Shown here one piece after another: positions 6,239 to 11,238 of a stretch of DNA of 11,238 bases; position 1 is the first letter of the stretch, and every line of letters begins with the position of its first letter. The notes under the pieces were generated by a model. It did not search any database, was not told the origin of the DNA, and saw only the letters and a program-made list of their open reading frames with translations. Position numbers and translations under genes: made by a program. This DNA is from Ignavibacteriota bacterium (lineage in GTDB: Bacteria; Bacteroidota; Ignavibacteria; Tepidaquicellales; Tepidaquicellaceae): contig PNBM01000250.1 in NCBI GenBank assembly GCA_003135995.1, forward strand, positions 3,821 to 15,058, read 5' to 3'.

Positions 6239-7174
6239 TTATTTTGATCCGACACTTAAATCTACAATTCGGATTATTTTATGCAATGCCCGGATGATTG
6301 GTACTTCTATATGATTTTTATCGGCAAGTTTTACCAAATAGCCTGTAAAGGTTTCAAATTCCAATTTTTTACCTTTTAATCTGTCCTGGTATGTGGAAGT
6401 TTTGAAAATTGTAAATTTTCTCGTGTCATCTATGATTTTAATTTCATCTTCTTTATTTAATATAATACCTTCGCTCTTTGCAATCTTTTTGAATTCATTA
6501 TAAAAATCATAAATAATTTTTTCGGATTCAGCATCCGCAAAAAATTTATCAGCTGTTAATGCAGTAATTCCTGTTAATGTGTTGAAAATGCAGTTCCAGC
6601 CGTACTTTACCCATATATCCCTGATAATGTTTTCTGAGATTATACATTTTATATATGATTCCGTAAAAATATTATTGAGTTTATTTATTCGCCCTGATTT
6701 TTTCTTATCTAACTCACCAATCACAATAATTCCAAGAGCAGTGTGACTTATAACTGAATTTCCGGTCATTTCAACGGCTATCCGGCAAATGCCCTGCAGA
6801 ACACGGCTTTTCCCGAAAGCTTTAATTAGTTTTTTATAATTATCTATTCCGTTTTGAAGTGAGAGTACGATTGTGTTTTTGTTAACTACTTTTTTGATTT
6901 GCTTAATTATATTTGCCGTATCGTACGATTTTACAGAAATCAATATTAAATCAAAATCATTTTTAAAATCTTCAGGTTTATCGGATACATTTATTTTAAG
7001 ATTTGCATTTCCGTTTATACTTTTAATAATTAATCGGTTTTTTTTAAGATTGGATAAATTTTTTCCGCGTGCGAGGAAAAAAACTTCATTACCGGGATTT
7101 TGAGAAAGCCTTCCGCCAAAATATCCGCCGATTGCGCCTGTGCCTACAATTAATATTTTGGTTGGATTATTCAT
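6239..7174 (-). CDS. panE: 2-dehydropantoate 2-reductase (ketopantoate reductase)
   Basis: PanE reduces ketopantoate to pantoate with NADPH, a step in pantothenate and coenzyme A synthesis in the cytosol. The 311-aa protein has an N-terminal Rossmann fold with GTGAIGGYFGG (11-21), then SVKSYDT (80-86) with Lys82, and LSLQNGI (104-110). The C-terminal helical domain carries WVKYGWNCIFNTLTGI (188-203) with the expected catalytic Lys190, Asn194 and Asn198, and TYQDRLKGKKLEFETFTGYL (261-280), where Glu272 aligns with the substrate-site acid of E. coli PanE. The start ATG at 7174 overlaps the sirtuin stop by 8 nt, a strong sign of co-transcription. It is the last gene before the repeat-rich gap. 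The protein is very rich in Lys, Asn and Ile, in line with local AT content. The broader family includes other 2-keto acid reductases, but the catalytic residues favour PanE. Confidence 0.92.
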   Translation of the reverse strand: MNNPTKILIVGTGAIGGYFGGRLSQNPGNEVFFLARGKNLSNLKKNRLIIKSINGNANLKINVSDKPEDFKNDFDLILISVKSYDTANIIKQIKKVVNKNTIVLSLQNGIDNYKKLIKAFGKSRVLQGICRIAVEMTGNSVISHTALGIIVIGELDKKKSGRINKLNNIFTESYIKCIISENIIRDIWVKYGWNCIFNTLTGITALTADKFFADAESEKIIYDFYNEFKKIAKSEGIILNKEDEIKIIDDTRKFTIFKTSTYQDRLKGKKLEFETFTGYLVKLADKNHIEVPIIRALHKIIRIVDLSVGSK

Positions 7175-7877
7175 CAGTGTGAGATTCTTTCAATAATTTC
7201 TCTACAAGAGGCGGAGTCCCGACGGTAGCTTTTTCTAAAATGAATTCAAGATTTCTATGAGCGTTATAAACTGCCGGTTTGACAGGGTCAATAATATATT
7301 TATATGAATTTTCAGGAACATATTCAATCAATCCCGCGGCGGGATAAACCACGAGAGAAGTGCCGACTACAATAATAATATCTGCAACAGAAGCAACTTT
7401 CGAAGCCTCGTAAATTTTTGGAACCGATTCTCCAAACCATACTATGTGAGGTCTTAGCTGGTGACCTTTATCACATAAATCCCCGATATGAATATCATCA
7501 TATCCTATATCTATAACAAAATGATAATTTTCAGTGCTTCTTGCTTTTGTAAGTTCGCCGTGAAGATGAATAATATTTTTTGAGCCTGCTCGCTCGTGAA
7601 GGTTATCTACGTTTTGAGTAACAATTGTCACGTCATATTTTTCCTGAAGCTTTGCAAGTGCATAGTGTGCGGCATTCGGTTCAACATTTTTCAGCTGACG
7701 TCTTCTCTGGTTATAGAATTCAAGAACGAGTGAAGGGTTATTGTACCAGCCGTCGGGAGTAGCGATTTCATATACATTATAATTTTCCCACAACCCGTTT
7801 GAATCGCGGAATGTAGATAAACCGCTTTCAGCGCTGACTCCGGCACCTGTCAATACTACAATCTTTTTTTTCTTCAT
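7167..7877 (-). CDS. cobB: NAD-dependent protein deacylase, class III sirtuin (CobB/SIRT5-like), zinc-less
   Basis: Sirtuins remove acyl groups from protein lysines using NAD+. The 236 residues hold GAGVSAESGLSTFRDSNGLW (11-30), TQNVDNLHERAGS (87-99), HLHGE (104-108) with catalytic His106, and GTSLVVYPAAG (172-182). Tyr55 and Arg58 (YNQR) form the YxxR signature of class III enzymes, which prefer succinyl or malonyl lysine over acetyl lysine. After HGE the usual two Cys pairs are absent: 109-150 contains only Cys135, so no structural zinc site can form. From memory, this loop type is common in Bacteroidota sirtuins. The gene starts 1 nt after the DUF302 stop and its own stop overlaps panE, so the three are an operon. 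A sirtuin acting on CoA-derived acyl marks beside a CoA-pathway gene is suggestive but unproven. Confidence 0.93.
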   Translation of the reverse strand: MKKKKIVVLTGAGVSAESGLSTFRDSNGLWENYNVYEIATPDGWYNNPSLVLEFYNQRRRQLKNVEPNAAHYALAKLQEKYDVTIVTQNVDNLHERAGSKNIIHLHGELTKARSTENYHFVIDIGYDDIHIGDLCDKGHQLRPHIVWFGESVPKIYEASKVASVADIIIVVGTSLVVYPAAGLIEYVPENSYKYIIDPVKPAVYNAHRNLEFILEKATVGTPPLVEKLLKESHTDE

Positions 7878-7878
7878 A

Positions 7879-8262
7879 TTATAAACTATCTATTACTTTA
7901 TTCATTAATGCATTAAGCTCAACAGAAAGTTCGTGCATTTTTTTATTATCCGACAACGAAGTAATTGCCGCCGGATTGAACGCGGATACAACCGTTTTTC
8001 CTTCTTTTTTGTAAACAATCACGTTGCACGGCAAAAGTAACCCGATTTGCTCCTCGGCTTTTAATGCTTCGTAAGCAAAAGGAGGATTGCAGGCACCGAG
8101 TATTATGTATTTATTAAAATCCACGTCCAGCTTTTTCTTTAAAGTTTCTTTTACATCGATTGTAGTAAGAATTCCGAAACCCTGTTTCTTTAATTCTTCG
8201 GTTACTTTCTCAATCGCCTGTTCATAAGAAATATCGAGTGTTTTAGAAATTCCGTAATTCAT
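7879..8262 (-). CDS. DUF302 domain protein
   Basis: This 127-aa single-domain cytosolic protein has no signal peptide or membrane segment. It matches the DUF302 family: an N-terminal helix (YEQAIEKVTEELKKQGFGIL, 13-32), then TTIDVKETLKKKL (33-45), then the core YIILGACNPPFAYEAL (52-67) and IGLLLPCNVIVYKK (73-86). Cys58 and Cys79 are the family's conserved pair and could act in redox or metal chemistry, but no reaction is established for the family as far as I know. The C-terminal FNPAAI (95-100) is also typical. The stop lies 1 nt before the sirtuin start, so the two are probably co-transcribed. The permease gene ends 58 nt upstream, so the exporter may belong to the same transcript. No Shine-Dalgarno is seen before the ATG at 8262. 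Confidence 0.88.
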   Translation of the reverse strand: MNYGISKTLDISYEQAIEKVTEELKKQGFGILTTIDVKETLKKKLDVDFNKYIILGACNPPFAYEALKAEEQIGLLLPCNVIVYKKEGKTVVSAFNPAAITSLSDNKKMHELSVELNALMNKVIDSL

Positions 8263-8320
8263 AAAATTAATATTAAATTTCAGCTAATATAATTTTAATC
8301 GTTTTTAAAAGTAATACAAA

Positions 8321-9442
8321 TTATCCTTCTACTTTTCTATATCTAAAGATTGCAAGCGATAGCATTACAACTGCATAAGCCGAGATGATATAAATTGTAG
8401 GGAGGACGTCTTTCAAACCTGAACCTTTCAGCATTATCATTCTCATTACCCTTACGAAATGGGAAATGGGATTGAATAACGTTATCGTCTGTGCCCAGGC
8501 AGGCATGCTTTCTATCGGTGTGAATATTCCACCCATCAGCATAAATATTACCATAAAGAACCACGAAATAAACATTGCCTGCTGTTGTGTATCCGTCATA
8601 GTTGAAATAAATAAACCCATTCCGAGAATAACGAGAAGATAAATAGAAGCGATGAAAAATATTAATAACGGATTTCCGAGCATTGGAACATTAAATATAA
8701 TTCTGCCAAGAAAAATTCCAAAGGCAAGTTCGAATAATCCAATTATCCAGAATGGTAACAATTTTCCGATTATGAATTGGCTCTTTTTTATTGGAGTAAC
8801 ATTTAATTGTTCAATCGTTCCGATTTCTTTTTCTTTCACAATATTCATCCCCGATAAAAATATTCCAATCATGGAGACAAGCACAGCAAGTATTCCCGGC
8901 ACCATATAAGTTTTATAATTCAGTTCGGGATTAAACCAATTAGAGTATGTTATATTAATCATCGGGTTATTCATTATTTCATTTGTGCCCGACCATTCCG
9001 TTACAATATCTGAGTTGAATTGCTGGACGATAACGGAAGAATAATTATAAATCAAACCTGCTGATGAGGCATCTTCGGCATCGATAATAAACTGCACTTC
9101 CGCATTTCCCGTTTTCCTGTAATCTTTTTCAAAATCGTGGGGTATTTGTAAAATTAATTTTGAAGTATTCTTTTTAAATCCTTCTTCAGATTCAGGAACG
9201 GAAAAAGAACTTTCCGATAAAATAAAATATCCATTGGAGGTAAATTTTGAAATTAATTCACGTGAAAACTTGCTCTGGTCAAGGTCTACAACGCTGAAAC
9301 TGATGTTCCTGATTTCATAGGTAGCGGCATTGGATAAAATTAATAATTGCAGCAAAGGCATAATAAATATTATGGGGACCATCGCCTTGTTGCGGAAAAT
9401 CTGGAGAAATTCTTTTTTTAATAAAAATCTTATAGTGCGCAT
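8321..9442 (-). CDS. ABC-2 type exporter permease, second copy (YbhR/YbhS-like)
   Basis: This inner-membrane permease of 373 aa has the ABC-2 exporter layout. A cytosolic N-terminal helix (KKEFLQIFRNK, 9-19) comes first, then TM1 at about 21-38, a long extracytoplasmic domain at 40-178, and five further hydrophobic segments near 180-202, 228-248, 258-280, 288-308 and 347-366. The coupling-helix segment KEKEIGTIEQLNVTPI (203-218) contacts the ATPase. GGIFTPIESMPAW (304-316) is the usual re-entrant motif before the last membrane segments. It is a diverged paralogue of the permease at 9579-10685, sharing the same motifs in the same order, and the two probably form a heterodimer with the ATPase at the right edge. 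The substrate is unknown; drugs or lipids are typical. A 136-nt gap holding two inverted repeats separates the two permease genes. Confidence 0.92.
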   Translation of the reverse strand: MRTIRFLLKKEFLQIFRNKAMVPIIFIMPLLQLLILSNAATYEIRNISFSVVDLDQSKFSRELISKFTSNGYFILSESSFSVPESEEGFKKNTSKLILQIPHDFEKDYRKTGNAEVQFIIDAEDASSAGLIYNYSSVIVQQFNSDIVTEWSGTNEIMNNPMINITYSNWFNPELNYKTYMVPGILAVLVSMIGIFLSGMNIVKEKEIGTIEQLNVTPIKKSQFIIGKLLPFWIIGLFELAFGIFLGRIIFNVPMLGNPLLIFFIASIYLLVILGMGLFISTMTDTQQQAMFISWFFMVIFMLMGGIFTPIESMPAWAQTITLFNPISHFVRVMRMIMLKGSGLKDVLPTIYIISAYAVVMLSLAIFRYRKVEG

Positions 9443-9461
9443 AATTTATAATTCATTTTGT

Positions 9462-9498
9462 TCACCCCCCTCTCCTTTCAGGAGAGGGGATAGGGTGA
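9462..9498. repeat. GC-rich 10-bp perfect hairpin with flanking 5-bp arms
   Basis: The arms CCCCTCTCCT (9467-9476) and AGGAGAGGGG (9480-9489) pair perfectly around TTC. Outside them, TCACC (9462-9466) and GGTGA (9494-9498) can extend the stem past a 4-nt bulge. The element sits between the two permease genes in otherwise AT-rich DNA. From memory, repeats of the form CCTCTCC...GGAGAGG...GGGTGAGG are dispersed in many bacterial genomes, so this is probably one copy of such an element. It could attenuate expression of the downstream permease. Confidence 0.75.
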
Positions 9499-9554
9499 GG
9501 TATTTCTCTTATTTAAAATTTACTTTTTCGTTTTTATTTCAACCTTGGTTAAAT

Positions 9555-9574
9555 AATCAACATAAATGTTGATT
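9555..9574. repeat. 9-bp inverted repeat just after the first permease stop
   Basis: AATCAACAT (9555-9563) and ATGTTGATT (9566-9574) are perfect reverse complements with 2 nt between them. The repeat lies five bases past the stop of the permease at 9579-10685. The short loop favours a DNA binding site or a weak hairpin over a terminator; no T-run follows on the minus strand. Confidence 0.55.
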
Positions 9575-9577
9575 TAC
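9564..9577. repeat. 14-bp direct repeat, copy 1 of 2
   Basis: AAATGTTGATTTAC here recurs exactly at 10697-10710. The two copies bracket the first permease gene (9579-10685). A chance match of this length is possible in an AT-rich 11-kb window. Confidence 0.5.
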
Positions 9578-9578
9578 A

Positions 9579-10685
9579 TTACTCAAGCCTTATTTTAAAT
9601 TTTTTGAGGCTCAAGAAAATGAAAAATAGTGTCATGCCTGCAAGTATCAAAGTCTCTTTCCATATATATGTAATATCATTTCCTTTTAGCATAATCCCGC
9701 GTACAATGACAATGAACCATCTTGCCGGAATTATATTGCTTAATAGTTGTAAAGGGTAAGGCATGCTTTCAATCGGGAAAATGTAACCCGACAGAATAAT
9801 TGTCGGAAGCATAAGGGCTACAAGTGAAGCCATCATAGCGGTCTGCTGATTATTGCTTAATGTAGAAATTAATAAGCCCAATGATAATGAAGTAAGAACA
9901 AAAAGCATGCATTCAGCTACAAGCAGGGGAATACTCCCGACAATCGGAACTGCAAATACAAACTTAGCCAGAATTAAAATAACCGATGCATTAACAAAAG
10001 CAAGAAGCATATAAGGAATTACTTTTCCGATTATAATCATCAATGGATTCAAAGGTGAAACGAGCAAAACTTCCATTGTTCCGATTTCCTTTTCTTTAGT
10101 AATCGAAATCGAAGTCATAAGCGCTGAAACCAACAGAAGAATTATAGCCATCAGTCCCGGAACAAACATAAAAACACTTTTCAAATTCGGATTATATCTC
10201 ATCTTAACTTCTGTGTTAATATTCGGAATATAATTTGAAGATTTTGCGAGGTCTCTCTGGTAATCTATAATAATGGCTGATGTATAGCTAATTATCATAT
10301 TCGCAAGATTAGGTTCTGAAGCATCGGCGATAAGCTGTATCGAAGCAGAGCCGTAATGATTCAGGTTATCCGCAAAATCAGGTTCGAAAATTATTATTTC
10401 TTTGACAATACCTTTCCTGAACTCCGGCTCTATATCTTTTTCGGATTTAAGATTATCATAATTTATAAAATATCCCGATGAAATTAATTTATCACCTATT
10501 TCTTTTGTCAAGTTATCTTTTGATTTATCGAGTATTGCAATTTTAACATCTTTAATTTCATTTGTGATTGCAAATCCGAAAAGTAATATTTGTGTAATGG
10601 GCATACCGAATAATATTAGAAGCGTCCGGTAATCCCTGAATATGTGATGAAACTCTTTTACTAAAAATCCTTTGAATTTTTTCAT
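9579..10685 (-). CDS. ABC-2 type exporter permease, first copy (YbhS/YbhR-like)
   Basis: This inner-membrane permease of 368 aa has the same plan as its neighbour: N-terminal cytosolic helix KEFHHIFRDYR (10-20), TM1 at about 21-40, a large extracytoplasmic domain at 42-172, and hydrophobic segments near 173-195, 221-241, 251-275, 283-303 and 343-360. The coupling segment KEKEIGTMEVLLVSPLNPL (197-215) and GYIFPIESMPY (300-310) are the ABC-2 exporter motifs. The start ATG at 10685 lies 21 nt after the ATPase stop on the same strand, which fits one operon. It likely pairs with the second permease. In characterised YbhFSR-type systems the two permeases and the ATPase work with a membrane-fusion protein encoded nearby. 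That gene, if present, would be outside the window to the right. No Shine-Dalgarno is visible. Confidence 0.92.
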   Translation of the reverse strand: MKKFKGFLVKEFHHIFRDYRTLLILFGMPITQILLFGFAITNEIKDVKIAILDKSKDNLTKEIGDKLISSGYFINYDNLKSEKDIEPEFRKGIVKEIIIFEPDFADNLNHYGSASIQLIADASEPNLANMIISYTSAIIIDYQRDLAKSSNYIPNINTEVKMRYNPNLKSVFMFVPGLMAIILLLVSALMTSISITKEKEIGTMEVLLVSPLNPLMIIIGKVIPYMLLAFVNASVILILAKFVFAVPIVGSIPLLVAECMLFVLTSLSLGLLISTLSNNQQTAMMASLVALMLPTIILSGYIFPIESMPYPLQLLSNIIPARWFIVIVRGIMLKGNDITYIWKETLILAGMTLFFIFLSLKKFKIRLE

Positions 10686-10696
10686 TTGAAATTTTA

Positions 10697-10710
10697 AAAT
10701 GTTGATTTAC
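10697..10710. repeat. 14-bp direct repeat, copy 2 of 2
   Basis: AAATGTTGATTTAC here overlaps the ATPase stop codon (10707-10709) and lies just upstream of the first permease start. It is identical to 9564-9577. Confidence 0.5.
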
Positions 10711-11238
10711 GTTCTTGCTAATTTTACAAAAACATCCTGCATAGTTTTCGCACCGAACATTTCCTTGAGTTTACGAGGAGTATCCAGTGCTGCAATTTTT
10801 CCGTCAACCATCATTGATATTCTGTTACAATATTCAGCTTCATCCATATAGTGCGTCGTAACAAAAACAGTTACGCCTTCCGATGCAGATTGATAAATCA
10901 TATTCCAGAACTGCCTTCTCGTTAAAGGGTCAACTCCGCCCGTCGGTTCATCGAGAAAAACAATCTTAGGGTCGTGAATAATTGCAACTGAGAATGCAAG
11001 TTTTTGTTTCCAGCCTAGAGGTAAAGATTTTATTAATTTATTTTTTGCATCTTCTATTTTTAAAAGCTCGATGAGACTTTCTGTTTTTTCTTTAATCTGT
11101 AAATTATTTAAGCCATATATGCCGCCATAGAATCTTATGTTTTCCAGAACGGTAAGGTCTTCATATAAAGAAAATTTCTGACTCATATAACCAATATTCT
11201 TTTTTATCTTTTCGGTTTCTTTGTAAACGTCAAAACCC
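10707..11238 (-). CDS. ABC exporter ATP-binding protein, C-terminal part (5' end cut by window)
   Basis: This is the nucleotide-binding subunit powering the adjacent permeases. The frame runs open to the window edge, so the Walker A region is missing and the ATG at 11186 is internal, not the start. In the visible 176 residues one sees the Q-loop GYMSQKFSLYEDLTVLEN (16-33), the signature LPLGWKQKLAF (72-82), Walker B with IVFLDEPTGGVDP (92-104) and catalytic Glu97, and the H-loop VTTHYMDEAEYC (126-137) with His129. The signature is LPLGWKQ instead of LSGGQ, as in the YbhF-type exporter ATPases I remember, so it is probably a normal subfamily trait. The C-terminal TMQDVFVKL is also typical of these ATPases. 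The stop lies 21 nt before the first permease. Confidence 0.95.
   Translation of the reverse strand, partial: GFDVYKETEKIKKNIGYMSQKFSLYEDLTVLENIRFYGGIYGLNNLQIKEKTESLIELLKIEDAKNKLIKSLPLGWKQKLAFSVAIIHDPKIVFLDEPTGGVDPLTRRQFWNMIYQSASEGVTVFVTTHYMDEAEYCNRISMMVDGKIAALDTPRKLKEMFGAKTMQDVFVKLART

Noticed and set aside
11184..11186. ATG as the start of the ABC ATPase
   Set aside because: It lies inside the Q-loop motif. The frame continues upstream to the window edge with matching family sequence, so the gene is cut by the window.

Overview
All genes in this window lie on the minus strand, so the biological reading order runs from the right edge to the left. The DNA is AT-rich, and almost no gene has a Shine-Dalgarno sequence. 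A glycogen synthase lies near a two-module surface lipoprotein resembling DUF4270, and both the sirtuin and the heptose-phosphatase-like protein lack the usual zinc ligands. Together these point to the Bacteroidota/Chlorobiota (FCB) group, perhaps an Ignavibacteria-type lineage. The lineage is inferred from gene style and synteny and has not been tested by a search.

Block 1 (about 11238 to 6239, read right to left) starts with the 3' part of an ABC exporter ATPase and two paralogous ABC-2 type permeases (YbhF/YbhS/YbhR-like drug or lipid exporter). A DUF302 protein, a class III (CobB/SIRT5-like) sirtuin deacylase and a ketopantoate reductase (PanE) follow. The last three genes are tightly packed (1-nt gap, then an 8-nt overlap) and are probably co-transcribed.

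Block 2 (6238 to 5765) is a 474-nt non-coding stretch. It holds an array of four short hairpin repeats with a 51-52 bp period, a separate 11-bp perfect hairpin, and purine-rich direct repeats on both sides of that hairpin. A third hairpin type, 10-bp and GC-rich, sits between the two permease genes.

Block 3 (5764 to 1) holds glgA (glycogen/starch synthase), a GmhB-like HAD phosphatase with a TTG start, a lipoprotein whose stop codon directly abuts the start of a beta-barrel outer membrane protein, then rpiB (ribose-5-phosphate isomerase B) and the 5' part of glyA (serine hydroxymethyltransferase). The rpiB-glyA pairing is common in bacteria. The glgA/gmhB/lipoprotein/barrel run combines sugar metabolism with cell-envelope genes.

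Most of the window is ordinary core metabolism and transport. I see no clear new defence or mobile system. The features most worth a second look are the helically spaced hairpin array, in which one copy has compensatory stem changes, and the uncharacterised lipoprotein-barrel pair next to glgA.
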